Assembly (NCBI GenBank): GCA_001655205.1
Contig: LPNZ01008880.1
Location: 1 to 64,000 of the forward strand
DNA: 64,000 nucleotides
From: Lenisia limosa
Lineage: Eukaryota > Breviatea
Direction: 5' to 3'
Shown here one piece after another: positions 1-13,200 of the stretch. The notes beneath the pieces were generated by a model. It had not been told where the DNA came from and did no database searches. It worked only from the letters and a program-made list of their open reading frames with translations. The position numbers and the translations under genes were made by a program. The first letter of the stretch is position 1, and every line of letters starts with the position of its first letter.

Positions 1-2812
1 GGACATAATCGGGTCTCTTTTTTTCATTTCATCACCCCACCTTTCTTTCTTGCGGCTGTATATTTAGTAACAATAACAAGGATCTGAAAAAGGATACGAC
101 AGAAAGGCAAATTGACAAGCTTGATGTACCAAATTTAACTGCCCCTACTCAGATCAACTGTGAAGCATCTCCATTCCTCCCTCCACCATGCAGGCAGATA
201 AGGGTTGGTATTGTTAACTTTTGTGTCCCTTATTATTTAGCCACCAAGCTATTTTCTGAATACCTGACAACACTGGAGGAAGGTAGGAGGGTGCATTATT
301 CTAGGCTGGTCTTTAATTGTTGTTGTTATTTGTTTATTAATCCAGCAACTGTTTCATCTTTCAATGAAGTGGCAAGTCTTAGCAACTTGAAGAGCAGTTT
401 CTTGACCTTCAACTTTCCAGAAGAGAATTTCCACATTTTTGGTCCTAGAATAATGGAGTGAGTGGGTTGTATAAACGCAATTGAACAAACGGGTTGGATA
501 ACGGTTTCAGTCCCGCAACAGCAGAGTGCGCAATAAAACTTCTTCATAAACTCATCATAAACCGAAAAGATGACTCAGAACTTGGCGTTTGTGCTAGTTC
601 GCTGGGCACTGCGGCTTTGTACCAGTGTATTCCTGCTCATGCTAAAGATGAAGGTAACGGTGGTGTGGTGTTTTTTTTATTGTTTAGATCTTCTTATAAT
701 GATCTTGGAAATGATTATTGAGCTTGTCAGTACCAAGGCCTCGTTGAATAAATATTTAACCCTTGATGCACTTCAAGTGATGATTTCGTTGATAACAGAG
801 GTCAACCCAAAAGATGTTGAAGTGGGATTGTCTAGAGGAAGCTAGTAGCAGCCCCTTTATTAACTGCTCTAGGCACCACACCTCGCAGTTTTCGCTATAC
901 AGGCCCTTTTTGTTTCTCTAAGAGACATTGATTTCCTACATCCCTCGATTGATTTTAACAGTACTTATGCTAATTGCATTGGGTATACTCCAGGTTTGTT
1001 GAACCTCTTTGCTTTCATTCTTCATGAGAATACATATAACTCGTGTTTCAGTTGCTTCAGATGAGAGTCTATCTTCTCTTGTTATTAATGGGAAGATACA
1101 TGATCGTATTTTAAAAAAGACCTCGTCCATATTGACACAGTCATCTTCAGGCTTTTGGTTTGTAAAGCCATGTTCCTTGTATTACTCTTCAGGGTTCCGG
1201 AGTTTATCCATAACTGTTTTGTTCTGATTGATCGTATCTTTGAAAGCAGTGCTATTGGTAAAGACTTTTTAACTGGTCCTAAAACGGGTTTCCTTCAGCT
1301 TCTCTCCCACTATTTCTCTAAGTATGTTATTCCACTGCTTTCACCATGTAGCCCTCTCTCCACTGCTACTTCTCGAATAGCAATCAATCTTTTGGATAAC
1401 TCCTGTAAATACTCAGAGCAGTCACTGATTCTTGTTTGTTTTTACTTTTTCGTCATTTGATTAGATCCGAAAAATCTGCTCCACCAATCCCAATATCCTG
1501 AAGTTTATTAGGGAAGCGACTTACTCGGTTCCCTTTGAGAATGGAAAGGAAATTGCTGCATCAGTACCGTTCTCTTCAAGTGAATATACGGTTGGTGAGT
1601 ACTTCCAAATTATATGATATAATGTTCAATTTTCACATCTCGTAGCATATCTGCACGCTGTTTTCTGTCATTTCCCTGGTTGTAAACCCCGATCTTGATT
1701 TTGTGAAGGTATGTTACGAAGAAACATACCTTCTGAATTTGTTTCTTGATAATCTTTGGGCTGTAAATTTTCTTTGATGTAATCACCTCCCCTCCCTCCC
1801 ACCCACCCACCTAGCAATGCCCTGTCATGAAGCTTTTTAATGAACCAATTGGCCAACAGAAAGTTACAATCAAAACAGTGAGTACGATGAAAGAGGTTTT
1901 CCACTAATGTAACAGGTTATAAAACATGTTCTTGGCAGGCTACACCTCAGACTGCCTTCCAAGGAAATCAGTAAGGGTTTCGGGTTCTTGTTTGACCATT
2001 AGAGGCCCCAGCCCATTGGGAGGACGCGAAGTCGGTGATTGAGAGCATTTCAGCGTGTGTTTGGAACATGGCCATCCCTGAGGACGGCCGATTAGAGTTC
2101 TATTCAATGCATCATCCTATTCAGGTTGGTACTTCTCTTCCAAAGTCATGGTGGTGATGTTTTCATCTCTTCAGAGTGTTGTGGATGACATTTTGACTTT
2201 TGAGCCGAACAATCACTTTGCTCTCGTGGAGTGTGAAAAGTTGTTAAACGTATGGTAATGGTTGCCTTTTGAGTTGCTTGACATTTAATGAGACTATGTT
2301 GGATTACAGTTAATTGTGTAGCGTTTAGCAGCAGTACAGCCGCGGAAGGTGGAAGAGCTTCATCAAACCGTCAAAGAAACTCAGGCCGAGCTGAAAACTC
2401 TGAAGAATGAATTTAAAAAACTCCAAAATACTCTTATCCAGGAGGTATGCTGGGTACTGTTGTTTATCGATGATATGCCTTGGCTGATAGCCCAGAACTC
2501 AGCGCACTTCCAAGAGCTCAGAACAGACATCATTAGAATTGTGGCAGCATATGCAAGAGGGAAGGAATCTCAGGTGAGTCCATTGATGACTTGTGCAAGA
2601 TGTAGTTCCCTCTGACACTTCAGAATGAGATGGACAGCTCAGTTGGCGAAAGAGAACCTCGCCAGCCGCAGTTGGAGACTCAGCGAATGCTCGATTCCGT
2701 GTACTCATCAACGGTTGCAATTCAAGGCATTGATGAGCCCGTTACGGAGCCTCCTGTCAAACGAAAGAACGAGAAACTGTCGCAAAGGGGGAGAAAGAAA
2801 AAGAAGGAATAG
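1..2812 (+). CDS. Unknown helical/coiled-coil protein, 5' partial, multi-exon
   Basis: I do not recognise this gene. Coding exons separated by short GT-AG introns run from the window edge to a TAG stop. The middle part (about 490-1400) gives hydrophobic helical stretches such as LVSTKASLNKYLTLDALQVM and VSLRDIDFLHPSIDF, which look like HEAT/ARM-type repeats. The 3' part (about 2350-2440) is a heptad-like coiled coil beginning VEELHQTVKETQAELKTLKN. The last exons give a helix (NSAHFQELRTDIIRIVAAYA) and a polar tail with a basic end, RGRKKKKE. The intron before the last exon ends in ctctgacacttcag. The 3' end converges on PI synthase only 87 bp away. Helical repeats followed by coiled coil suggest a scaffold or tethering factor, but this is inference from shape only. 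The start codon lies outside the window. Confidence 0.6.
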
Positions 2813-2899
2813 GTTGCTGTAGGTATTGTAGGATTTAATTGTGTTGTAATAATAGAATTTTGGTATTGCATGTTCCCAGGGTTTTAATTTTCCTGATAT

Positions 2900-3957
2900 C
2901 TATTTTCCTTTCCTCTCTTGCAAATCGATTAGTCTAAGGTTTTCACACGCCTGGGCAAACTGGACAACATTTAGAACTAAAAAAGTAAGTTAATGCGATA
3001 AGTATCACAGAGTGACATGATACGACAATGTTCTGCTCTCACCTTGCTTGATAAACATTCCAGGGAAAGATATCACCGTGCACCAGTACCAAGCAGAAAT
3101 TTCTGAAACCAATGAACCCAGTGAATACTGTCAAAGCATTGAGAACGTACATAGGTTGCAAACCCATCCTTCACTAACCTGGCATCATTGTGGCAAGGTA
3201 GAGAGCAATGAAAAACGATTCATTGAACATGCATGCTAAAAAGAGAGCCTGAAGAAGTCATTTCTCCATATCACAACCCCTCATCCATTGTCACTATTGG
3301 TTCCCCCCCCCCCCNNNNNNNNNNNNNNNNNNNNNNNNNNNNNNNNNNNNNNNNNNNNNNNNNNNNNNNNNNNNNNNNNNNNNNNNNNNNNNNNGTACTG
3401 GCTGTCGTCAAGTACCTGGAGGTAATAAATAAATCTCAATCGAAAATATCCAACAGTCCAAGGTTGCCCAGTATACCAACCTTATGTGAGTTTGATGACC
3501 TCAGAAGAGAGGCGTTCATATGGGTGTAATGTGAGAAGAAATCAACAGTGATGAGGAAAGGGAACTGGAAGGTGAGTAAACCATAACAATATTCATACCC
3601 AGAAGAAATACTCAGGCAGTAATTGGGCAAGAACAACTTGGAGAGCCGCAGTACTGCATCTATCTGTGATCATGTCCAGGACAGCCCCGAACTTTGTGCC
3701 TGAACTGTGAGGCATGTAATTTTACAAATGACTGGGCACCACTCACATTGATTAAAGTAACGCGCAGCATGTCCATCGAGAGCATCAAGAAGGGCAGAAA
3801 CGCTGTAGAGAACAAGGAAGAGAAGCGGCTGGTTAAACGCAATAGCAATTGCCCAGAAACCTGTTATAATCCGAAGGTATCCTGGTAGGTGAGTTAGTTG
3901 CATAAAGGCTGACGAAATACCTATAATATTTGGAACAAAGAAGTAGATCGAGACCAT
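2900..3957 (-). CDS. CDIPT: CDP-diacylglycerol--inositol 3-phosphatidyltransferase (PI synthase)
   Basis: This ER membrane enzyme joins CDP-diacylglycerol and myo-inositol to make phosphatidylinositol. Splicing short introns gives MVSIYFFVPNIIG, then YLRIITGFW, then a hydrophobic segment, then the CDP-alcohol phosphotransferase signature LLDALDGHAARYFNQ followed after an intron by TKFGAVLDMITDR. All motif positions (D-x2-D-G-x2-A-R, then G-x3-D-x3-D) are present, so the active site looks intact. Downstream come family-typical DFFSHYTHMNASLL, a stretch like CMFNESFFIALYL, and a C-terminus GMFIKQVLNVVQFAQACENL ending ERKGK and a TAG stop. An N-gap (3315-3394) interrupts the 3' half but both flanks match the family. 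The first intron is about 39 nt. The gene is convergent with the unknown gene at its 3' side. Its product feeds PI-lipid synthesis; no closer link to the neighbouring PI3K-related kinase, a protein kinase, is implied. Confidence 0.93.
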
Positions 3958-4297
3958 CTTAGAGACTGATATTTTTTAGGGGAACAGATTTGTGATAAAT
4001 TGTCTTTTGTCAATATAAATCTAATTACAAAACCATGAAATACTGAGAAATACACACACCACAAGCAGCAAGTTGAACCAAACCTTTTGGACAACAAGCA
4101 ACTCGGGGGGTCTATATGACTTTGTTTTTGCGTTTCTTTTTCATTTCCATATCTTTTTCCACTCTATTGAAAAAAAAACAAACATATAAAATCGATCTAG
4201 CGGAGAAATTTGCACATCCCCATTCTTAGCTAAGAAAAGCGTGTCTTATATTTGTGTAATGTAACAAGTACCGCCGTCTAAATCGATTACACACATT
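3958..4297. other. Intergenic region between divergent PI synthase and SMG1-like gene
   Basis: No coding sequence was seen. This AT-rich 340-bp stretch separates two divergent start codons and presumably holds both promoters. I saw no motif I could name. Confidence 0.5.
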
Positions 4298-7200
4298 ATG
4301 ACTGATGATAATGTTTGTTCAAAGAATTCCATTTATCTCTTACCCCTGTAGCCTTGTATCGTTACAATCCGTCAAATCCTAGAGTAGGTTATTCCATCAA
4401 GGGTTTTTGGCGCGTTGACTTAACTCTTTAGGGAAGGGGCAGATTATGTTGACGTCGAAGAAATCGGATTGATGGTCATCAAATACCTTTCAGTTCTGAA
4501 GCATGAGCATGTTCAGGACGTGGTATGCTGGAATGCTAGGTGACGCTCTAGGCACTTGTGACTGAAGCGATTTTTAACAACTATGATTGTGATCTAAATG
4601 TGATAATCAAATTGGTGGGGACTTTGCTCCCAGTGAAATTGGTTTGATAGTTTCTTCAAGTAAAAGTTTAGAAAACTTTGGTCCTCAATAATACCACTGA
4701 GTTACTATGTACCCTTTTCAGGATTCTCTTTGAGCAGAACTCGAGGAAATCATTTTCTCTCTCATTTCCTTGGATTCAGGCCGTTCTCAAAACCATCCTG
4801 GGTAAGGTGGCGCCTTCAGTGACCGTATAGAACTCTGTGAGCTTGTAGTGGACCATATTGAAACAAGGTCAAAAGATGGTGTTTGTGTTCCCCTCCTCGC
4901 GGGGCTTTTCTCAAGTCCCATTCTTTCAAACGGCATCGGTGTTTCTGACCCGCCATTTGTTTGTTGAAAATGGTTTTTACTTTTTAGGAGCCAGTTAACT
5001 TTATTTTTTCCCTTGAGGAGGCCACATTGCTAATTACTTTCTTCAGTGCACACTTGACTGAAATAATGTTGGCTTATACTGGATCTTTGACACGTTAAGG
5101 TTAATGACAGGGCGGTCATTCTCATCTCTCCTTGACGGAAGTATCCCATCTTTGGCTTCTGGGGTTCAGTTCAGTTACTACTTTCCTCAGCATTCCTCTG
5201 TAGGCATAATCCAGTAGTAGTATTAAATAGTATATATTATGATATAGTATATCATACTATATGTATAAGCCCACAATTCGTTGTTCTTATTATCAGTATG
5301 TTCTACGCGCTTTGACCGAGGTGGTTCGTCAATGCTGTACTCCGGTCCCTCCCCCAGTAACATTATCTCAAAAGGTTGACCGGGTGTAAACAGTAAACCT
5401 GTTTGATATTCCATTGACACTTCAGAACACAGTGGTGCCACCTCTGTTCAAGGAGTATGTTGAAAGCAGCCAATCATCAAACTCTGCGCCAAAAGGAATT
5501 GTTCCGTTGACTCGACAAATGGACTTAGTAGGAATGGCTGTTTTAGGTAACTTCCTAGGCTTGTCCCCATGCCGACATTTTATCAGCGTTCCTACCCGCT
5601 CTTCTTGATGTGCTTGACTTTTCACCACCTTTGAGATGGAATATTCTTTCAATTGGTCAGCTGATATGGTCAATTGAATCGGTTTTGTTCAACTGGCCAA
5701 ACGAAGCATCTAAGGTTTGAAACTATTTCACCTTGTCATCTTGAGGGGCTTTTTTTGTTTTTTTCAACATTGACATGTGTCTTTTAGGTATTCGAGCCAA
5801 TGGAGCTTGCACAACGCTTGCTGGCTGCTTTGAAGTTTTTTTCATCCGCCAAGTTTGCTGAGCCACAAATGTAAGTGGGGGTTATGGAGGATACCCCTTA
5901 ATAATGGTTGCTCTGTTTGCCCTTGAACGGTTCAAATTACCGAGGTGTGGCTGGAAAAAAATAATATTTTAAACAATCAAACACCTTCTAAGAGATACTT
6001 GATCATGGACCTCATAATATCAAAACATAGGGCTCTTTTTACATTACAACACAGGGCTCTCTTTGGCAGACAGACTTCTCCGTTGGACCAACAGAAATCC
6101 GCGCTCGCTCAGACATTCCCCACGCAGACTGATCGTCTAGTGGCTCGGCTCTCGGGTATGATCTCTGTGGCCGTGGCGGCGTGCTCCAATTGCTACCCTT
6201 CAGGCGAATCTTTGGGACAGACGGTGTTGGTCGAAGTTCTGAAGTTTGAACGGTTTTCTGGACTCCTTTCTTCAGAAATCCGGTAAGTCCTGCCCTTTCT
6301 TAGTTGCTTGTTCGTCTCCAAGCTAATATTTTAGTGTTGTTCGTATGGCAGTTGGTGATGTGATCTCTCGGCTTATGGAATACTTTTCGGTTTGCTCAAG
6401 CGCTATCCATTCGGATTAATATTCAGGATCAGAACCCAAGAGTAACGCCAAATCATGATGAGCCCGACGACGAGGACATTGGTGACCCGTATCCAATTGA
6501 GACCGAGCTTTATTCAAGAGTTTGGTCGAACTCCTCCATTCCTTCACTGACTTTGTAGCTGACAATGATCAAGGACCAGATATCAAACGGTTTGCGGAAC
6601 CAACAAAGTGTGAAGTTTAATGCCCCTTAGGTCAAGCATGCACCCTATTACGGCAACTTGAAACGATCAGTCGCGTAGTGTCGGGACTGTGGAAACCGTC
6701 AAATGGGCTGCTTTTCATGCTGTCTTCCGTCTACAACCAGATCTTCTTGTCTTCTTCTTCGGAGACAGAGAGTCCCGAGGCGCTATCTCTTCTTTTTGGC
6801 GGGCTCGAAATGCTGCTCCAAGGACAACCGTCTATCTTTGAGTACCCCCAAACAGTTTGCTTGGGCTAATCCAATCATATCATTATCATTTTTTTTTACT
6901 TTATGGAGCGAAAGTCACGATTCAGAGTGTATCTCCGCTTTTTTGCGCAACAGAGAGGAAAAGACCTGTGATACTCTCAGAAAGCTATGAGGTTGGCTAT
7001 TACACATGTTCTGTCAATTTGATACTGCCTCTCGACAACTGACTTGTAGGTCTCTTCAAGCTTTACAGATGTGATCAAGAAGGCGTGGCAACTCGTGACC
7101 GCGGTCATTTGTGACCCGCATGTTGGTGGTGGACTTTAAGGGCACGAAATTGGATGGGAGGCCTTTATTATTATTTAGATGGGGCCTTTCCGCAACATTC

Positions 7201-10200
7201 TGTCAAATATAGAAGCTGATCACTTTTTTGAAGAATGGATGCAGCACCCCCCAGGTGAGACTGTTTTTTTGAAGTCACATTCTCAGAAAAGCCGGTCCTC
7301 CAAAAGCTGCTTTTAGCCTCCTTCCGGCTTCTTTCAGTTCTGCCATCACGGCACAATGACTTCTCTGGGCTCCTCTCGCAGGAGCCGGGAATGCAGGAAG
7401 GAATGTGCCAAGCCTCCCGTGAACGGTTTGATTTGTCTGCCATCTTACATCTAGACAAGTTCTTTTTGAACCTTTTCTTCAAACACCCCTTGACGAACCG
7501 GTTTTATCTGCTGCAACTGTAAGACCGCTACCCTTACTGGTTACGTTTTAGCTCGCACTTGCACGGTCATCTTTATTGGCCCCGAAAGAGTCCTTTGATA
7601 TCAACTATGAATTGTTCTCTAGTGTTGCCAAAGTACTTAATGCAGTTCTCCCCGAGGTCAACACTGTTCTTATCACCCTCAAATCCAAAAAAAGTTAGAT
7701 GCTGCCTATAGTGATAGTTTAGATTCAAGAGGTGAGCAGTCTTCACGGGCGTCTATCAGGCAGATGGACGGGGTTGTTTCAGCCTTGGAGTTCTTGATTT
7801 TCAAGTCAGTTTTATTTTGGGGTATCAAAACATTTACACTGTATTAAGATAGCATTTTTATTAGCTATATGATATTTTGATGTTATATGATATGCGGCCG
7901 TTCATAATTTTGGTTTTTTTTTCTTCTTTATTTTTGAATTATTGTATTTCATTTTTTTTTGTTATTTAGAATATCTCCTTAGATTAATCAACAAATAGGC
8001 TTCAAACGGGATTTAAGTTAAAAATTTGGGCTTCTTAGTTAGAGCTCTATGTATCCTAAATATTTTACTTTGACAAGAATTTGAAACCGACTTTTGAAAA
8101 GAAGTAGAAAACAAATAACCCCGAAAATGAAGGGTGACCGAAATAAACACAATATAGGTACAATAATATATACTACATATCGATATCATATACTATATGA
8201 TATGTATAATACTATCATATAAATATTAATATATACTACATGATATGATATCGTATACATTAGTTTGTTATAATATACTTTTTTTTACAGATATTGAATT
8301 CTCTTTATATTTTTGTTGTTTTGCAGAAAAAGTGATGTTTTGCATGACCAGGTAAATACTGCGACCAGAGTGCCTTTCTCACACTGCAGATCCTCAAGCT
8401 TCGATCCTTCTGACCTACAGTTCGCTGAGCTCTTTTCGGACGCGGCAATGTTGGGCTCTTCCCCATCCTCCTCCTTTATCATCACCGTTGTAGTCTTTCC
8501 GAATTTAGCCCTCTGCTCGAAACTCTCGGTCATTTCGTTGACATTCTCCTCAACCACAACAATATTGCAAACTACCGCGTGTACTTTCTCATCCTGAGAC
8601 GGCTCTTCCTGGTCACTTCTTCGCTCCTCGCCTTGACACCGCAAGAGGAGCTCAAAACGGCCGCAGCAAGGGAATACATTCGCATCCTGACTAAGTAAGC
8701 TGGTTTAGCTTCAAGGTTGCTTGTGAGATCGTGTCTGGTGTTGACCATGATGTAGGTATCTTGTCACTTCATGGACCCCGCTGGTCAAAGAAATTGCACA
8801 GTGGGACATGTTTATTGCAACTTTTTTGTCATCATCATGTCTCTATGCTCCGACTGAATTTCCCAATTACCCACAGCGAACATGTGTGGTCCTTTTGACA
8901 ATACAGGGCAATCTCAACACTCCGCGTGTGCATGCAATGTCTCTCGAGAGCAGATTGTGCTGCTATGAAAGACGTGGGGGAGGGGGGTCATTGAATGTTC
9001 TGTTCTGGTGACGGCAGGACCTGACTCTCAAGGAGCCAATAACACTGGTGACTCGCTTGGAGAAGTTCCAAACCGATCCGTTTGACTACGACGATGTTTG
9101 GCTTGTTGTCAGCGCGCTCACTGCTGCTGCCTCAAAAACCCAAGTTGGCTTATTGTCAATATCACAGCACAGGGCAAACCATTGTTTGAGATCATTTGGA
9201 TTATACACGAAGTCATGGTGAAGGCTGAAATTGTGTCATTCGACTCTTTGGTGAGTTCTCAGAATTCCTATACCATGGGATAGGATTTCTTTATCCATTA
9301 TTGACCGTTCCAGTTACGAAATGTCCTTTGTAATTTGGCACAAATGCAGTGGGGGGGGGGGTAGTCTCTTTTATTCTGGGTTATTTGACTTCACCATTTA
9401 GTTTGTTGGGGCTTGAGCCGAGAGGGCTCTTTGCTTTGATCCAAGAAGATCTGGCATTACAGCTTTTGAACAATATTTTGGGTGCCAAAACGGAGGAGGA
9501 GAAAGTTAAAGGAAAACAAGCTTACAAACATGTTTGTCTGCTTGGCGTTTGCTGATGTTTTAGTTTCAACGAATCTTATTACCTAATGACGAAGCGTCTA
9601 AGAAAGTCAAATACATTGAGGTTTGGGGTCAGGCCTAAGGGTATACTTGTGTACTCACGCGTCTAGCCCCACCAAGAGAATTTCCTCTCTGTTCTGTCAG
9701 ACAGTTTGTTCGAACATGCCGTCCTGAAAGACTGCGATAGTAGGACTCTCTATTTTTCTTTGTATTTCATGCAACACGTTGGTCCAGTTTATCGGTAGCT
9801 CATTGATACTTGCACACTTTCACAGTGTTTGTCGAATCAAAGTCACCCCCAACTTGCAATCGAAGTTGTTTTCTAATCCTTGGCAGTCCCAACATTGAGG
9901 AATACTCTGCGTTTCATCAACGAGGTGTCAGACAAGGAAGAGCTCTCGTTTTTTGATGTTTGTTCTAAGTTACCTTGTTCGCCCTGACCGCTTAGTTTAT
10001 GTCACGCCGCATGGGGCTTTTGGTAATCACGGTGTTGAAGACTTGGGACATGGCCGAGGCCGAGGACGTTGTCAAAGACTTCGTGACGCGGATCTGTCAT
10101 GAATGTGAGTCCGAGGATGTCCGTGACATCTCTAGTGAGAGTTGAGGAAGCCATATTGATGGAATCGAGCCAGAAGCTTGACCCCGTTCTACTGACACCA

Positions 10201-13200
10201 CTTTGCCTTGCACATGGCTACCTTGGGCCCTATTCCAATAAGGCCGCGCAACATACCGCTCTTCGACTGACACAGGAAGATGGTGGGAGGGAAAGTCAGG
10301 AAGATGGTGGGAGGGCAAGTCCAAACGCATGGTTACTGTGGTCACAGCACTGGCTGGATGTTTATATCTAACAACATCATGCCGGATATCTAACATCCAG
10401 GACAACATCATGCTGGATATCAATTTCCAGGATAACATCATGCCGGATATCTAACATCCAGGACAACATCATGCCGGATATCTAACATCCAGGACAACAT
10501 CATGCCAGATATTTAACATTCAAGACAACATCATGCCGGATACAGTTCGTCAGAAGATAAGCGCCGAATTCCATCGCATTGCACATATCACTTCTGACCC
10601 AATCTCGAAAATGGGAGTATGTTGTCCAATGGGTGGAACACTTTCTGACTGACCAGGCTGGCCTCTATGCAATGGCCCAGGCCAGACACGCCGTCCTTGC
10701 CCTCGGCCACCTCACTTTGTATTTTGTGGACAACATTCAGGCCTTCACCCCGCGTCTCCTGGCAACGATTGGTGATGTGGGCGCTTGTTGTTTGATCACC
10801 CTTTAGGCGTTCAGCTTCTATGAACTATCGCTTCCGGCAGCCTTGTCCCTGGAGCTCTTGGCAACTTTTATTGCCCAGTGCGCCAAAGACAACAAGCGTA
10901 CGTTCACTCTCGCCTAACTTTTCAGAGTACCTTCTCTCTTGCTTGAATCTTGTTATTTCCATTGCCGACCCCTATATCAATGTAAGTCATGTTTTTGCAC
11001 TTTTACCATTGTTACCCCCACCTCTATCGGCAATAATAGTTTCAGGACAAGAAGCCAACAACCAGCCAGCAGGAGAGGCTAGATTCGACAGATCCGCTGA
11101 TCGCGGGCTCCATTCTAGCCGGCGGCTTGGTTCTGGATTTCGACCCAGTGGAGGAGAGCGAACTCGTCTCGTTCGTAAGCTGAATGCTGAGGGTGACGTT
11201 GTCTAGGTCCTGCAACGCATGTATAAGACGCTATTGAGGACACTGAACTCCTTCGCCTCGTGGGACAGCTGCCTCAAGAAATGCATGGTCCTCATACCGG
11301 ACTCGGGGTTCTTTGCCACGCCCCTCCTCAAAAGCAAGTCCATAGCCTCTGTAAGTCGGGACAGGTAATGTGGACAAGGGTCAATGGATGGAGGTTTTAG
11401 AAGCATTTAACCTGGCTGACTCCCCAGGTCTGTGAGGCGAAGATCCCTGAAAAGGCCCATTTGCAGCGGCATTTGGAGCTTTTAGCCCTTCAATTGGAAA
11501 GCAAATCCTCAGCCGTCCTGGCGTGCGCCTCCATGCGCATCAAACAACTTCTTATCAGTAAAAGCCCGGAACTGCGCCGAATGCTCCTGAACCAAGAAAT
11601 CCTGTCTTTGCAGTTTCTGGTGGCACCCCTTGTTCGCCTCCTTGCACACCAGGGATTTGTGTGCCAACAAAGTGAGCCCGTTAACGAGGTAACAGTTCAG
11701 ATGCAATTGAATCACTGAAGCTCATTGGAGCGCCGGACCCCGACCTGTACCTTGATGACTCCTGCAAAGAGGACTTCAAGAAATATGTCACAAAACTTGT
11801 TTGTTGCATTGAGACTTACTCCTCCAGCCCGACGAAAAGGAAGCGTATGCGCCACTTATCTACTTGCTGTCGTACCTAATGGAAGCCATGCTTTGTGGGC
11901 GGATGCATAATGGACACAGTCAACAAACGAAAAAGACTTCCCTCACAGTTCAGCGGAATCCTCTTCAAGCATTCAGACAAGGCTGGCTTTTGCTGCTCAA
12001 GAAACCATCAGCTCCCTTGTTGTAGGCTTGGTTCCTCACGATGCCCTCACCACCTTGTAGTCGCAGCTTTCTCCGTCGAAGCAAAAAGAGTATCTCAATG
12101 CTCGTGTGCATCCCATTCACCAATCTCTTGAGTCAAGCAGGGTTCGTGGGGCTCTTTACTGGGATTCGCCCACTTGGTTTCCATGGGGACTGACCCTTGG
12201 CAGTACCGCATAAGAAGACAGCACAAAGTGATGGAAGGCCAGATCTACACGTCCGCTAAGATCACAGGGCTTCACACATGGCAAATGGAGCTCAACTTCC
12301 AACTCACCGACATGCTGTCTGATGAATGTGTTGTCAAGAAGGGGCTTGTTACTACCTCCTTTGTTCTCAACTCCTGTCCACAAATAGGTGTGCGAATAAA
12401 ACAGAACACGCAAACATGATTCAGTTATGTGATATTGCATTGGTATCCTTTTCACGCGTTGGAGCTGACCGTTCCATTCACGTCTTTTATTCAATTGTCG
12501 ACTTTGCAGTTCTTACCTTCAGCGCCTTTCTGCATGGCTCTTGTGACAGAAGCGGTCATCGAGTCTGCTCTCGACAAGGGCTCCACCAAAGTCAACTGGG
12601 TCAGGTTGGGGGTGGGGGGGTAACGTCAAGTGCCGTCTCTTGGCTTCTTATTGAGTGGTCAGGCTGCGACTGGATAAGATGAAGGACATCCCTGAAAACG
12701 ACGCCGACTCGAAACCCTTCCTCCGACTTGTTGACGAAATCAAAACGGTTGCCGCCTGCACCTTAGAGGAAATGTGAGTAGAAAAGCGAGATGCATCTGA
12801 ATGGAGACTCTTTGCACCGTTTTCACAACACAGAACACTCCCCAACAACACCATGATTGTAACGGCCAACATCTGTCGCGTCTGTCTTGACTGCTGGATG
12901 GACCTCTATCGGTGGGCCGCGTGTGAAATGTCCGACAATTTCCATCTCTGTCTTTGTCCATTGAAGTCATGTGAATTGTTGACTACTCCTGCCCCCATCT
13001 GACGGTTCCAGAATCCTTGGCAATCGGCTGAGTATTGACAAGCGAAAAATTACATTTTCCCTGATTGAGAAGGCTCTGACCCTTGTAAGCCAACCCCGTC
13101 CACCTCCTGATGACGCCCTAGATGAACACACTGCTGAAAGTCGCGCCGCCACGGTTCATGGCCCAAGCAGCTCTAAAAATCAACCTTCCAGAAGTAGGAA

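Noticed and set aside
10371-10541. Regular repeats resembling a CRISPR array
   Set aside because: Units abut with no unique spacers, the period is 31 bp throughout, and the host is a eukaryote; it is a minisatellite.
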